From: Polaribacter sp. KT25b
GTDB taxonomy: Bacteria > Bacteroidota > Bacteroidia > Flavobacteriales > Flavobacteriaceae
DNA length: 64,000 nt
Assembly (NCBI RefSeq): GCF_900105145.1
Contig: NZ_LT629752.1
Span: 2,566,001-2,630,000, forward strand
Direction: 5' to 3'
How positions within the stretch are numbered: position 1 is the stretch's first letter; each line of letters begins with the position of its first letter. Of this stretch, positions 17,696 through 28,420 are shown piece after piece. The notes under the pieces are model-generated. The model did no database searches. It was given only the letters and a program-made list of their open reading frames with translations, and was not told the DNA's origin. The translations under genes were made by a program, and so were the position numbers.

Positions 17696-19276
17696 TTATC
17701 TTGATTTTATAGCTGTCATATATTTTGATAACTCCTCTTTTACTTTAGGAGCAAGAATAATTAAACCTATCATATTTGGAACCATCATAGCAAAAACCAT
17801 TGCATCAGAAAAACCAATTACAGAACCTAAACTTGCAGCAGCACCAATTACAACGAAAATACAGAAAATAACTTTATATGTGTATTCCATTTTTTTAGAT
17901 CTACCAAATAAAAATACCCAACCTTGAAAACCATAATAAGACCAAGAAATCATAGAACTAAAAGCAAATAATACAACAGCAATAGTTAACACATAAGGAA
18001 ACCAAGAAATTGCAGATTCAAATGCACCTGAAGTTAATAAAATTGCCTGCGCATCGTTTAAAGATGCATTTTCTGCAGTAACATTACCAGTAATAATTAA
18101 CACTAAAGCTGTCATTGTACAAACCACAACTGTATCAATAAAAGGTTCTAACAAAGCAACCATACCTTCACTTGCTGCATATTTTGTTTTTACAGCAGAA
18201 TGTGCAATTGACGCAGAACCAATACCCGCTTCGTTTGAGAAAGCTGCTCTTCTAAATCCTTGCACCAAAACCCCAACAGCTCCACCGGCAATTCCTTCTG
18301 GACTAAATGCTCCATTAAATATTTGAGAAAAAGCATCTCCTATCATGTTGTAGTTAGCAAAAATAACAAACAAAGCAGCACCTACATAAATAGCAACCAT
18401 AAAAGGCACGATCTTATCAGTTACTTTTGCTATTTTTTTGATTCCGCCAATAATAACAATACCAACTAAAATAGCCATTACTAAACCAAACAACCATCCT
18501 TTACCTGCTAATACTGATTCTGAACCACCTGTTATATTTTGTACTAATTGAAAAGCTTGGTTTACTTGAAACATGTTTCCACCCCCAAAAGAACCACCAA
18601 TAACAAAGATTGCAAATAAACCTGCCAATATTTTTCCTAATGTTTTATTTTTTAAACCTTTTGTTAAATAGTACATTGGACCACCATAAACGGTTCCGTC
18701 TTCTTCAATATCTCTATATTTTACACCTAAAGTACATTCTACAAATTTAGATGCCATTCCTAAAAACCCAGCAATAATCATCCAGAAAGTAGCACCTGCA
18801 CCACCAATTGAAACTGCAATTGCTACACCTGCTATATTACCTAAACCAACAGTTGCAGATAATGCAGCTGTTAGCGCTTGAAAATGAGAAACCTCACCTT
18901 CATGACCTTCTATTCTTATTGTATCTGGATTATCTTCTTCATCAGAAAATTTAGATTTAGAAATTTCTACTTTATGATTTAATCTTTCTTCTAAATCATC
19001 ATATTTACCTCTAACAATGTTTATTGAAGTAAAAAAACCTTTAAAGTTTATAAAGTTGAAATAAAATGTAAAGTACATTGCCCCTAAAATAAGTGGAAAT
19101 AAAACCCAGTAAATACTTATTGTATCAGTAAAAGGAATTTGATAAAAAATAATATCTACAAACCATCCTGTTGCATTTCCAAAGGCTTCATCTATTTGTT
19201 GGTCCAATCCTTTTTCTTGAGCAAATGTTAACATGGGGATAGCCAATAAAAACATTGAAAGAATTCTTTTTTTCAT
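17696..19276 (-). CDS. alsT: Sodium:alanine/glycine symporter (AGCS family)
   Basis: A 526-residue inner-membrane carrier that imports alanine or glycine with Na+. It has about ten hydrophobic helices and the family block ALSATVGLGNIAGVAIAVSIGGAGATFWM near residues 137-165, followed by the GGPMYYL and AFSNEAGIGSASIAHSA segments. An N-terminal signal-peptide-like segment (MKKRILSMFLLAIPMLTFAQ) precedes the first helix, common in Bacteroidota members. Upstream the minus strand has ATCTTGCAG, also seen before the PspC-like gene. A decayed tandem copy follows it. Exact substrate is not readable. Confidence 0.93.
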   Translation of the reverse strand: MKKRILSMFLLAIPMLTFAQEKGLDQQIDEAFGNATGWFVDIIFYQIPFTDTISIYWVLFPLILGAMYFTFYFNFINFKGFFTSINIVRGKYDDLEERLNHKVEISKSKFSDEEDNPDTIRIEGHEGEVSHFQALTAALSATVGLGNIAGVAIAVSIGGAGATFWMIIAGFLGMASKFVECTLGVKYRDIEEDGTVYGGPMYYLTKGLKNKTLGKILAGLFAIFVIGGSFGGGNMFQVNQAFQLVQNITGGSESVLAGKGWLFGLVMAILVGIVIIGGIKKIAKVTDKIVPFMVAIYVGAALFVIFANYNMIGDAFSQIFNGAFSPEGIAGGAVGVLVQGFRRAAFSNEAGIGSASIAHSAVKTKYAASEGMVALLEPFIDTVVVCTMTALVLIITGNVTAENASLNDAQAILLTSGAFESAISWFPYVLTIAVVLFAFSSMISWSYYGFQGWVFLFGRSKKMEYTYKVIFCIFVVIGAAASLGSVIGFSDAMVFAMMVPNMIGLIILAPKVKEELSKYMTAIKSR

Positions 19277-19365
19277 AATATATAAATTGTTAGTTTTTCA
19301 TTTAGTAGCCTGCAAGATGATAAAAAAATGCTTTTTCTACAAGTTTTAGCCGTTAAAAGTAAATT

Positions 19366-20265
19366 TTATATTACGACTTCTTTAAATCTTTGTAAATCTT
19401 CTATAAATGATTTAGGATAAAACTCTAAGACTTTATTTGTTTTAGATAAATCGAAACCTGTTTTTGGAGGTCTTTTTGCTGTTTGGTTTAATGCAAATGA
19501 TGAAATTGGTTTTATCAAATTCTTATCCAAATTAAAAGTTTCTGCTATTTGCTGTGCAATTTCATAAACACTAAATAATTCTTTTGATGAAATATGATAA
19601 ATGCCTTTCGTTTTTTTATCCATAGAAATTTCACATGCTAAAGCCAAATCTTCTACATACGTTGGTGCTCTATATTGATCATCAACAATTGTAATTTCTT
19701 TTCCTTTTTCTAGCATATCTTTTACCCAAAGTACAATGTTAGATCTACTCATATCAAACACTTTCCCATAAACTAAAATAGTTCTTAGAATTGTATAATT
19801 TATTTTTGAGTTGCCTAATACTTCTTCAGATTTTTGCTTAGATAATCCATAATAACTTACTGGATTTGGAGCATCTGTTTCTTTATAATTTCCTTTTAAT
19901 CCATCAAAAACAAAATCTGTTGAAAGATGAATTAAATGCGTACCTAATTCCTCAGAAATTTCTGACAGCCATTTTACAACTGTTATATTTAACAAGTCGC
20001 ACGCTTCTTTATTATTTTCACAATCATCAACTTGTGTCATTGCCGCTGTGTTAATTATAAAATCTGGCTGTATTTCTGAAAGTGTTTTTTTAAGTTTTTG
20101 CTCATCAGTAAGATTAATAGAAATGTAATTAAAATCTTCTCTTCCGCTTCTATTTTTACCTTTAGAAAAACCTATGACTTGGTATTTTTCTTTTTCTAAA
20201 AGTAATAACTTTACTAGAGTTTGCCCTAATAAACCATTACTTCCTGTAATTACAACTTTTATCAT
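19366..20265 (-). CDS. SDR family NAD(P)-dependent reductase, RmlD-like
   Basis: A 299-residue extended short-chain dehydrogenase of the dTDP-4-dehydrorhamnose reductase (RmlD) type. The Rossmann glycine motif GSNGLLG is at residues 8-14, the STDFVFDG block near 115-122 and the catalytic YxxxK at Tyr139-Lys143. No other rml genes are adjacent, so rhamnose synthesis is unsupported; a stand-alone sugar or cofactor reductase is as likely. It stands alone between alsT and the K+ channel gene, in the same orientation. Confidence 0.85.
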   Translation of the reverse strand: MIKVVITGSNGLLGQTLVKLLLLEKEKYQVIGFSKGKNRSGREDFNYISINLTDEQKLKKTLSEIQPDFIINTAAMTQVDDCENNKEACDLLNITVVKWLSEISEELGTHLIHLSTDFVFDGLKGNYKETDAPNPVSYYGLSKQKSEEVLGNSKINYTILRTILVYGKVFDMSRSNIVLWVKDMLEKGKEITIVDDQYRAPTYVEDLALACEISMDKKTKGIYHISSKELFSVYEIAQQIAETFNLDKNLIKPISSFALNQTAKRPPKTGFDLSKTNKVLEFYPKSFIEDLQRFKEVVI

Positions 20266-20327
20266 AAATAAATGGTTATATTTTATAAGATTGTTTTAGA
20301 CACAAAAAATGTTAGACTTTTTATATT

Positions 20328-21332
20328 TTAAAACAATTCTCTTAATTTTAAAATTTGGCTTCTGCGTCCTAAAACAATTAAATGAGAATCTTCAATTAAC
20401 TTACAATCAGATTCTGGATTTATAATATATTCTTTATTAGGACCAATAAAACCAATAACTGTACAACCAGTTTGTCTTCTTAAATCTAGGTCTAAGAGTG
20501 TTTGATTTAAATATTTTCCAGGCAAATCATTAACAGCAACTTCTTCTAAATTTGCGGTTGTTTCTCCTTCAATTGTTAATCTATCTACAAATTCGATAAC
20601 ATCTGGCGTTGTTACCAAAGACGCCATGTGATCTCCTCCTAATTTATCTGGCATAATAACATTACTTGCTCCAGCTATTTTTAATTTACTATAAGATGAT
20701 TCGTTGGATGCTCTACTTATAACTTTACAATCCTTATTTAATTGACTTACTGTTAAAACAACAAATAAATTATTAGCATCAGAAGGCAAAGCAGTAATTA
20801 AATATGCTGCTTTTTCTATACCAGCAGCTTGCAAAGTTTCGTCTAAAGTTGCGTCTCCATTAATATTTAAAACACCTAATGTATCTAAAGTTTCTGTTCT
20901 TTCTTTATTTTTTTCTACAACAACAAACTCTTTATTGTAATTTGTTAGTTTTAAAATTGCTTGCTTTCCGTTTCTGCCATAACCACAAACAATGGTATGT
21001 CCTTTTAAATTTGCTATTTTTTTCTCCACTTTTCTGTGCTTAAAATGTTTAAATAATCTACCACTTACTAAATATTCTGAAAAAGCTGAAACAGCGTAAC
21101 CAAAAACAGTAATACTTGTTAAAATTAAAAATATTGTAAAAATTTTTTCTTCTGGCGAAAATGGTCTTAACTCACCAAAACCAACTGTAGTTACAGTAAT
21201 TACAGTCATGTATAATGCATCTACAAAAGAATAATGCGAAAGCAACATATACCCAATTGTACCTATAGAAATAATAGTTACAACTAAGAATAAAGTTTTA
21301 TTAATTTTAGATTCTAATACATTTATCCTCAT
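20328..21332 (-). CDS. Potassium channel with RCK (TrkA-N/TrkA-C) domains
   Basis: A 334-residue two-helix K+ channel subunit. Transmembrane helices lie at about residues 12-31 and 66-88, with a pore helix and selectivity filter TVGFGE at 49-54; the GFG form is usual for prokaryotic channels of this class. A cytoplasmic RCK domain follows, with nucleotide motif VCGYGRNG near residue 116 and a TrkA-C domain at the end (LIVLGRRSQILKLRELF). It is probably gated by a nucleotide or cation. It begins 3 bases after the PspC-like gene, so the two form an operon. Confidence 0.92.
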   Translation of the reverse strand: MRINVLESKINKTLFLVVTIISIGTIGYMLLSHYSFVDALYMTVITVTTVGFGELRPFSPEEKIFTIFLILTSITVFGYAVSAFSEYLVSGRLFKHFKHRKVEKKIANLKGHTIVCGYGRNGKQAILKLTNYNKEFVVVEKNKERTETLDTLGVLNINGDATLDETLQAAGIEKAAYLITALPSDANNLFVVLTVSQLNKDCKVISRASNESSYSKLKIAGASNVIMPDKLGGDHMASLVTTPDVIEFVDRLTIEGETTANLEEVAVNDLPGKYLNQTLLDLDLRRQTGCTVIGFIGPNKEYIINPESDCKLIEDSHLIVLGRRSQILKLRELF

Positions 21333-21335
21333 AAA

Positions 21336-21563
21336 TTATAAATCAAAAACCGAACTTCTTTTTGTATAAACCATATCTTTTAAACGCAATAAAAATGCTA
21401 ATGTTAAATATAAACCAAAAGACAAACCTACAGTTACAAACGAAATATAAATAAAAAAAATACGTACATTTTTTGCACGCATTCCTAATTTATCTGCAAA
21501 TCTAGAGAAAACTCCAAAACCATGTCTTTCAAAAAAATGACGTACAGCATGTATTAAATTCAT
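21336..21563 (-). CDS. PspC-domain small membrane protein
   Basis: A 75-residue protein with an N-terminal helix (MNLIHAVRHFFERHGFGVFSRFADKLGMRAKNVRIFFIY) and a transmembrane segment at about residues 34-60, the shape of short PspC-family proteins of Flavobacteriia. Full phage-shock systems have more partners, none of which is here. The 3-base gap to the K+ channel gene implies co-expression and perhaps a shared membrane-stress role. It is divergent from uvrA. Confidence 0.75.
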   Translation of the reverse strand: MNLIHAVRHFFERHGFGVFSRFADKLGMRAKNVRIFFIYISFVTVGLSFGLYLTLAFLLRLKDMVYTKRSSVFDL

Positions 21564-21643
21564 CTAATTCCTTTTTACTGCAAGATACTACAAACTATAT
21601 TATTTGTTAAATACTTTTCAATCAAATTTGATTTAATATTGAT

Positions 21644-21651
21644 TAACTTTG
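21644..21651 (+). promoter_or_regulatory. uvrA promoter -7 element
   Basis: TAACTTTG matches TAnnTTTG exactly. It overlaps the most upstream in-frame TTG (21649), so that codon would be at or before the transcription start. This is the evidence for placing the uvrA start downstream at 21676. Confidence 0.7.
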
Positions 21652-21675
21652 CACTTTTGCAAAAATCACTTTTTT

Positions 21676-24498
21676 TTGAAAGACCAACAATATATAGAAG
21701 TTTACGGAGCCAGAGTTCATAATTTAAAGAATATTGATGTAAAAATTCCACGCGAAAAACTAGTCGTTATTACTGGTTTAAGCGGAAGTGGAAAATCTTC
21801 TTTAGCTTTTGATACTATTTATGCTGAAGGACAAAGACGTTATATAGAAACATTTTCTGCGTATGCTCGTCAGTTTTTAGGCGGATTAGAAAGACCAGAT
21901 GTTGATAAAATTGACGGTCTTTCGCCAGTTATTTCAATTGAACAAAAAACCACTAATAAAAGTCCGCGTTCTACAGTTGGTACCATTACAGAAATTTACG
22001 ATTTTTTAAGATTATTATTTGCAAGAGCAGCTGATGCTTACTCTTATAATACTGGAGAAAAAATGGTAAGTTATTCTGATGAACAAATAAAAGAACTTAT
22101 TCTTACCGATTTTGCTGATAAAAAAATAGCCGTTTTAGCACCTTTAATAAAATCTAGAAAAGGGCATTATCGCGAGCTTTTTGAACAAATTTCTAAACAA
22201 GGTTTTGTAAAAGTTAGAGTTGATGGCGAAATCAAAGAAATAGAAAAAGGAATGCGTTTAGATAGATATAAAACGCATGATATTGAAGTAGTTATTGATC
22301 GATTATTAATAAACGAATCCGCAGAAAACCGATTAGAAGAAACCATAAAAACGGCCTTGTATTCTGGCAATAATATTATGATGGTTATTGATATTGATGA
22401 TAATAATCCTCGATATTTTAGCCGTGAATTAATGTGCCCAACATCCGGAATTGCATATCCAAATCCTGAGCCAAATAATTTTTCATTTAACTCGCCAAAA
22501 GGAGCTTGTAATACTTGTAACGGATTAGGAATTATCAATGAAATTAATTTGAAAAAGGTAATTCCTGATGATAGTATTTCCATAAAAAATGGCGGAATTG
22601 TACCTTTAGGAGAACAAAAAAATAGCTGGATTTTTAAACAAATTCAGAATATTGCAGAACGGTATCAATTTAAATTAACGGATGCAATTAAAGACATTCC
22701 AAAAGAAGCTTTAGATATTATTTTAAATGGTGGAAATGAATCTTTTGCTATAGAATCTAAAACTGTTGGTGTAACTAGAAATTATAAAATTGACTTTGAA
22801 GGCATTTTGGCTTTTATCAACAATCAATATATAAATGCAGAGAGCACCACTATAAAACGCTGGGCAAAAGCTTTTATGGATGAAGTTTCTTGTACTACTT
22901 GCGAAGGAAAAAGACTAAAAAAAGAAGCACTTCATTTTAAAATTATCGATAAAAACATCAGTGATTTAGCACAATTAGATATTACCGAATTGGCAGAATG
23001 GTTTGCAACGATTGAAAAAGATTTATCAGAAAAACAATTAATCATTGCATCAGAAATTATAAAAGAAATAAGAACAAGAATTCAGTTTTTATTGGATGTT
23101 GGTTTAGATTATTTAACTTTAGATAGAACTTCAAAATCACTTTCTGGTGGCGAAGCACAAAGAATTCGTTTAGCAACTCAAATTGGTTCTCAATTAGTTG
23201 GTGTTTTGTACATTTTAGACGAACCAAGTATTGGATTACACCAAAGAGACAATCAGAAATTAATAGATTCTTTGCTAAAATTACGTGATATTGGGAACTC
23301 TGTTTTAGTTGTTGAACACGACAAAGATATGATGGAACACGCAGATTTTGTGTTCGATATTGGTCCTGGAGCAGGAAGACATGGAGGACAAATTGTAAGC
23401 GAAGGAACTTTTGAAGATTTAAAGAAACAAGATACATTAACAGCAGATTATATTACTGGCAGAAAAGAAATTGCTGTTCCTAAAACTCGAAGAGAAGGAA
23501 ATGGTAAATTCATTAAACTAAAAGGTGCATCAGGAAATAATTTAAAAAATGTTTCTGTTGCCTTTCCTTTAGGAAAAATGATTTGTGTTACAGGCGTTTC
23601 TGGAAGTGGAAAATCGACCTTAATTAACGAGACTTTGTATCCTATTTTAAACGCTCATATTTATAGAGGTGTTAAAAAACCAATGCCTTATAAAAAAATT
23701 GAAGGTTTAGAACATGTGGATAAAGTAATTGATATCGATCAATCGCCAATTGGTAGAACTCCAAGATCAAATCCGGCAACGTATACAGGAACTTTTTCTG
23801 AAGTTAGAAGCTTGTTTGCAAAAACTGCAGAAGCTGCAATTCGTGGTTATAAACCTGGTAGATTTTCTTTTAATGTAAAAGGTGGGCGATGTGAAACTTG
23901 TCAAGGTGGAGGAGTTAGAGTCATAGAAATGAACTTTTTACCAGATGTTCAAGTAGAATGTGAAACTTGCCAAGGAAAGCGTTTTAACAGAGAAACTTTA
24001 GAAATTCGTTACAAAGGAAAATCAATTTCTGATGTTTTAAATATGACGATTGAAGATGCAACCGATTTCTTTGAAAACATTCCTAAAATTCACAGAAAAT
24101 TAAAAACAATTAAAGATGTTGGCTTGGGTTATATTACACTTGGTCAGCAATCTACCACACTTTCTGGTGGTGAAGCACAACGTATAAAATTAGCATCAGA
24201 ATTATCTAAAAGAGATACTGGTAACACATTTTATATTTTAGATGAACCAACAACAGGACTTCATTTTGAAGACATTAGAGTGTTGATGGATGTTTTAAAT
24301 AAACTTGCTGATAAAGGAAATACTGTTTTAATTATTGAGCATAATTTAGATGTTGTAAAATTAGCAGATTACGTTATTGATGTTGGTTTAGAAGGCGGTA
24401 AAAAAGGCGGTACCATTTTATGCACAGGAACTCCAGAAGAAGTTGCCAAGCATAAAAAAAGTTATACCGCTCAATTTTTGAAAAAAGAATTAATCTAA
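21676..24498 (+). CDS. uvrA: Excinuclease ABC subunit UvrA
   Basis: A 940-residue damage-recognition ATPase of nucleotide excision repair. I start it at the TTG at 21676 (then [15 protein letters not shown]) because the in-frame TTG at 21649 overlaps the promoter -7 box, and because family homology begins at YIEVYG. Both ABC modules are complete: Walker [10 protein letters not shown] and GVSGSGKST, signatures LSGGEAQRI (twice), Walker B YILDEPS and YILDEPT. The C-terminal zinc finger (CETCQGGG...CETCQGKRF) is intact. In the first zinc module the N-terminal pair is CPTS instead of CPxC, so one ligand Cys is missing while CNTC remains; I believe this is common in Bacteroidota. It converges with the next gene with a 2-base gap. 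Confidence 0.97.
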   Translation: MKDQQYIEVYGARVHNLKNIDVKIPREKLVVITGLSGSGKSSLAFDTIYAEGQRRYIETFSAYARQFLGGLERPDVDKIDGLSPVISIEQKTTNKSPRSTVGTITEIYDFLRLLFARAADAYSYNTGEKMVSYSDEQIKELILTDFADKKIAVLAPLIKSRKGHYRELFEQISKQGFVKVRVDGEIKEIEKGMRLDRYKTHDIEVVIDRLLINESAENRLEETIKTALYSGNNIMMVIDIDDNNPRYFSRELMCPTSGIAYPNPEPNNFSFNSPKGACNTCNGLGIINEINLKKVIPDDSISIKNGGIVPLGEQKNSWIFKQIQNIAERYQFKLTDAIKDIPKEALDIILNGGNESFAIESKTVGVTRNYKIDFEGILAFINNQYINAESTTIKRWAKAFMDEVSCTTCEGKRLKKEALHFKIIDKNISDLAQLDITELAEWFATIEKDLSEKQLIIASEIIKEIRTRIQFLLDVGLDYLTLDRTSKSLSGGEAQRIRLATQIGSQLVGVLYILDEPSIGLHQRDNQKLIDSLLKLRDIGNSVLVVEHDKDMMEHADFVFDIGPGAGRHGGQIVSEGTFEDLKKQDTLTADYITGRKEIAVPKTRREGNGKFIKLKGASGNNLKNVSVAFPLGKMICVTGVSGSGKSTLINETLYPILNAHIYRGVKKPMPYKKIEGLEHVDKVIDIDQSPIGRTPRSNPATYTGTFSEVRSLFAKTAEAAIRGYKPGRFSFNVKGGRCETCQGGGVRVIEMNFLPDVQVECETCQGKRFNRETLEIRYKGKSISDVLNMTIEDATDFFENIPKIHRKLKTIKDVGLGYITLGQQSTTLSGGEAQRIKLASELSKRDTGNTFYILDEPTTGLHFEDIRVLMDVLNKLADKGNTVLIIEHNLDVVKLADYVIDVGLEGGKKGGTILCTGTPEEVAKHKKSYTAQFLKKELI

Positions 24499-24500
24499 TT

Positions 24501-27500
24501 TTATTTATAGCCGATTAAAATATCTTTTGCTTTTAAAACTTTTTCAACATAACTTTTAAAATCTAAATACTCATTTGCAGCAATATCACTTAAATCTGTA
24601 GCTGCTGCAATTGTTATCTGTAATTGATTTTCTGAAACTGCTTTATAAAGAACCTCAAATGAATGTTGTTTATAATTAAATTTCTGATTTTCTGGTATTT
24701 CTATGAATTTTTTCCCTGCCGGAATTTCTAAATTATAAACAGAATTGTAAAAGTTTGAGTTTTCATAACTTTGATAATCTATAGCATATTTTCTTTCCTC
24801 TAAACTAACAATTCCGCCATTATATGAATGAGCAACTAATGGCAATTTAAAAAAGGTCATCGAGCCCATTTCGTTCATTTTATCATCTAAATGAACTTTT
24901 GTTGTGTAGGTTAGAAAATCTGTTCCTTTTTGTGCAGCAATATCCTTGATTGTGTCTAAAACTAAGCCCTCGCCTATTCTTTGATTAAAATCTGCCAAAA
25001 TATCTTCTTTAACCAATTCAAAATTATCTTGATTTAAAATATTAAAATAAATAGAAGCCAAACTTCCTGTAACTTTCGAATTTATAGTAATATTTTGAGT
25101 TTTATTTTCATCAACCTTAATAAACACTTCTGATATTAAGTTTGATGGATTTCCATCCATATTTGACAAATGAAATAAAGTAGACTCCTTACTTTCATCA
25201 ACCATATAAGGAATCTCTAAAGCTGTTGCATTTAGCAAACTATTTGGGATTGATTTAAACGGCATATTCTTATCAGTTAATTCTAAAAACTGATCTTTTC
25301 CATTTAATTTAATCTTTACAATACAATGATTAAAATTTTGCGACGGCAAGATTAAAGATTTCATTCCATAATCTGACGTTAGCACCAAAACTAGATTTAC
25401 ATCTAAACCTGCTCTTCTTGCAAACGTTGCAAAAAGTGTAGAAAAATCTTTACAATCTCCTAATTTAGACGAAATTGTTTTTGACGGTTTTTGAGGAATA
25501 AAGCCACTTTGTTTAAAATCTACAAAACTGTAGGTAAAATTATTCATTATATAATAATAAATTCTTTTTGCTCTTTCTTCTTCGGATAAACTTAAAACGT
25601 CTTTTTCTGGAAAAATCTCATTATATTTTTGCTCAACTTCTGCATTAAAAACAGATTGAGATCTTACTAAATCTGAATACCAATTAGCAATTTCGTTCCA
25701 AGATTTTATAGTACTTATGTGTAAAAATCTAGCATAATCAGAAGCTGTTGGCATATAATCTTCTCCTTTTGGTAATTCTGCCGCGTTCAATAATTGCCAT
25801 TGATGCACATCGTAATTCGCTTCTGATTTTTTAGTATAATCTAACTTTCCGTTAGTTACTTTATGTGTAAACTCAAGATTTTTAGGAGTTATTAAAGTAT
25901 AACTTGTTTTTAAGCAAAAGCTCTCTGAATCAAACTGATAATCATCAACAAAATCTTTAAAAAATCTTCCTGAACTAACAGAAGTAGTTTCATAATCAAC
26001 ATAAATTACATCACCCACTTCTAACCCATTAAACACAAAACTAGAACCTGTTCTTTCTGCAGGAATTACACTTTTATCTTTCTTTATAATTTCTGATTTT
26101 AAAATAGAATAACTACCAGATAATCCTAAATCATATTCTTTGTAATTCTCTATTCCGTTTTTAGAAGTAATCTCATATAAATAAACAGATTTTGCTTTTA
26201 AAGCACCTGTTTCATAAATTTGATACACTTTACTATCTAATAAAATATTTGTGCCGTAATTATTTTTTAAATACTTATTTCTTTCCTTTTCTACATAAGA
26301 ATACACATCATTTTCAGTAAATTTTTCTAAAAAATTAGGGGCTCTTTTTATCGTTTCAATCTTTTTTAAAAGCTGATTATTTCCATTATTATAAATTAAT
26401 GATTGCTGATAAAAATCTACCGCTTTGTCTTTTTGATTTAATTGAGTTAGCGCATTACCCATAAATTCCATCGCTTTAAACGAATATGGATAATTCTCTA
26501 AAGCTTGCTTTATAAAAGGTAAAGATTCTTGATATTTTTCATACTGATGTAACCTTTCAATCAAACTAAACAAAAACTCATTTTCTGCCGGAAAGTCTTT
26601 TACATATTCTTTATAAAGTTGTAAAACGTCATCTTTTCTATCCGTTTTATCATATAAACGAGCTAAACCACCTAATAAAGCAGGACTAAATCTTTTCTTT
26701 AAAATTTTCTCATATTCCGTAATTGATCTTTCTTGATCTTGAAAAATATTATCATATAAAGGAATAAATCTTTGTAATACAAAAACTCTATCCGAAGCAA
26801 CATTATTTAAATCATTCATTGTTGCTTTTAATGCTTTTATATCTTCATTTCTAATATCTAAAACAAATTGAGCAATAAATTTAAGTATCGGCGAATCTGT
26901 TGCATTTCTTAACTTATCTATATACACTTCTAACTCAGCAATACTCATTCTTTCTAGCTCTTGAAAATCTGATGCTTTTTTTACTAGAGAATAATAATAG
27001 TTAGGATCTTCTAAAAAAATATTTTTATTTAACTCATTAATCGCATTAAAATCACCTTCAAAACTAGAAGTATAAGTTTTTAAAACTCTTAATAAAGAAC
27101 TTTTTGTATGCGTTTTTAATAAGTCATTAATAATAACATTTGCTTCTTCGTATTTTTGATTTCTAAAATAGGTTTTAATCAAACAATATTTATAGAAAAA
27201 ATTAGTTGGATTTTCTTTTAGCTTTTCAACAAAAAAATCTTCAATAGTATTCGATTTTTTCTCAGGATTTACAGCACTAATTGTTGCTTTATTGTAAGAA
27301 GCATATTTACTAGAATAGGTTATTCCATCAAGTTTATTACCTTCAAAATCAGATAATCTTGCCATAAAATAAGACATTCCGTTATTTTCTGCATTCTTTA
27401 TTAAAAGTCGGTTTGTACCTTTTGATAAATTTACATTTACAGTATACGCATCTAAATCTGTATCTACATCTTTATCATTTTCATACACTAAAACATCATT

Positions 27501-28280
27501 TAACCAAACCTTAAACGCAGAAGAATTCCCCATTCTTAATTGCACTCTTTGCTCTTTATCTGTAGTGATAAAAGTTTGCGCATAATTTACTCCATAACCA
27601 TACTCTATATGATTAGAAAAAAATTGATATGGTTCTTTCTGATATTCTTTATTTGGTGTGTACCAATTAATTGTTCCGTTAGAATTGGCATCAAATAATT
27701 TATCATTTTTTGCATAAAGCTCTGGCTCATAACTTGTATCGTAACCACTTTTATTTAAGTTTTCAAAAACACCACAATATTGCCAATCCTTTATAGCATC
27801 TACTTGTTTTACAGCTTCATCATATTTTACTATATCTTTATGATCTCTTTCAACAACTCCTTTTAAATATTTTAAAGCATAGAAAATGGTTTTATTTTCT
27901 ACTTTAGAAGCTTCTATTGTTTTAATAGATTTTACATTTTTTTCATGAAAACCTGTTTTTAAATAATCTTCGAACATAAAAGGATCATTCCACAAGGCAT
28001 AAACATAATATTCAAAATCTTTAAATTTCATTAATTTATTTAAAAATCCATCCGAAGCACCATTTATTAAGCCATTTTCATTTCTTAAAATTTCGTTACT
28101 AATTAACAGTTCTATTGATTTTTCATACTCTTTTTCTGATTTTAAAAAAACCTCATATGCTTCTTTATTGTTATTCTCTAGCATTATACTCCAATAATCT
28201 TTAGAACTATTTTGTGCTTTTACACCAAGTACAACAAAAAACAAAAAGGCAATTACTATCAATAAATTTTTAATATTCAT
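24501..28280 (-). CDS. Large exported DUF3857/transglutaminase-like protein with TPRs
   Basis: A 1259-residue protein with a signal peptide (MNIKNLLIVIAFLFFVVLGVKAQ). After an N-terminal domain with a sugar-binding-like beta region (about 200-320), TPR-like helical repeats fill about residues 350-640. A DUF3857 domain spans about 650-900, then a transglutaminase-like fold with LGDCKDFSTLFATFARRAG (nucleophile Cys) near residue 940 and the His in NHCIVKI. A final beta-rich domain follows (SNLISEVFIKVDENKTQNI). The catalytic Cys and His are present, so enzymatic activity is possible; the substrate is unknown. Likely periplasmic or outer-membrane associated. A perfect -7 element lies 26 bases upstream. 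Confidence 0.82.
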   Translation of the reverse strand: MNIKNLLIVIAFLFFVVLGVKAQNSSKDYWSIMLENNNKEAYEVFLKSEKEYEKSIELLISNEILRNENGLINGASDGFLNKLMKFKDFEYYVYALWNDPFMFEDYLKTGFHEKNVKSIKTIEASKVENKTIFYALKYLKGVVERDHKDIVKYDEAVKQVDAIKDWQYCGVFENLNKSGYDTSYEPELYAKNDKLFDANSNGTINWYTPNKEYQKEPYQFFSNHIEYGYGVNYAQTFITTDKEQRVQLRMGNSSAFKVWLNDVLVYENDKDVDTDLDAYTVNVNLSKGTNRLLIKNAENNGMSYFMARLSDFEGNKLDGITYSSKYASYNKATISAVNPEKKSNTIEDFFVEKLKENPTNFFYKYCLIKTYFRNQKYEEANVIINDLLKTHTKSSLLRVLKTYTSSFEGDFNAINELNKNIFLEDPNYYYSLVKKASDFQELERMSIAELEVYIDKLRNATDSPILKFIAQFVLDIRNEDIKALKATMNDLNNVASDRVFVLQRFIPLYDNIFQDQERSITEYEKILKKRFSPALLGGLARLYDKTDRKDDVLQLYKEYVKDFPAENEFLFSLIERLHQYEKYQESLPFIKQALENYPYSFKAMEFMGNALTQLNQKDKAVDFYQQSLIYNNGNNQLLKKIETIKRAPNFLEKFTENDVYSYVEKERNKYLKNNYGTNILLDSKVYQIYETGALKAKSVYLYEITSKNGIENYKEYDLGLSGSYSILKSEIIKKDKSVIPAERTGSSFVFNGLEVGDVIYVDYETTSVSSGRFFKDFVDDYQFDSESFCLKTSYTLITPKNLEFTHKVTNGKLDYTKKSEANYDVHQWQLLNAAELPKGEDYMPTASDYARFLHISTIKSWNEIANWYSDLVRSQSVFNAEVEQKYNEIFPEKDVLSLSEEERAKRIYYYIMNNFTYSFVDFKQSGFIPQKPSKTISSKLGDCKDFSTLFATFARRAGLDVNLVLVLTSDYGMKSLILPSQNFNHCIVKIKLNGKDQFLELTDKNMPFKSIPNSLLNATALEIPYMVDESKESTLFHLSNMDGNPSNLISEVFIKVDENKTQNITINSKVTGSLASIYFNILNQDNFELVKEDILADFNQRIGEGLVLDTIKDIAAQKGTDFLTYTTKVHLDDKMNEMGSMTFFKLPLVAHSYNGGIVSLEERKYAIDYQSYENSNFYNSVYNLEIPAGKKFIEIPENQKFNYKQHSFEVLYKAVSENQLQITIAAATDLSDIAANEYLDFKSYVEKVLKAKDILIGYK

Positions 28281-28305
28281 AAATCAATTTTAAATTTAAT
28301 TCTAG

Positions 28306-28313
28306 CAAATCTA
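28306..28313 (-). promoter_or_regulatory. Promoter -7 element of the DUF3857 gene
   Basis: The minus strand reads TAGATTTG, a perfect TAnnTTTG match 26 bases before the start codon, giving a leader of only about 20 bases. It sits inside a short dyad (TCTAGCAAATCTAGA). Confidence 0.6.
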
Positions 28314-28420
28314 GAATATTTTGTTAAACATATCTATTCTCTTAAACAATTTCTCAAAAAAAGAACTATTTTAGCAAGCTGTCTTAAAGAAAAAATAATT
28401 AATTCTAAAAATTACTGATA

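Noticed and set aside
17595..17927. A 110-codon plus-strand frame opposite the alsT 3' end
   Set aside because: Antisense shadow of the conserved AlsT C-terminus.
19366..20265. Assignment as rmlD of the dTDP-rhamnose pathway
   Set aside because: No rmlA, rmlB or rmlC gene is adjacent, so only the RmlD-like fold is supported.
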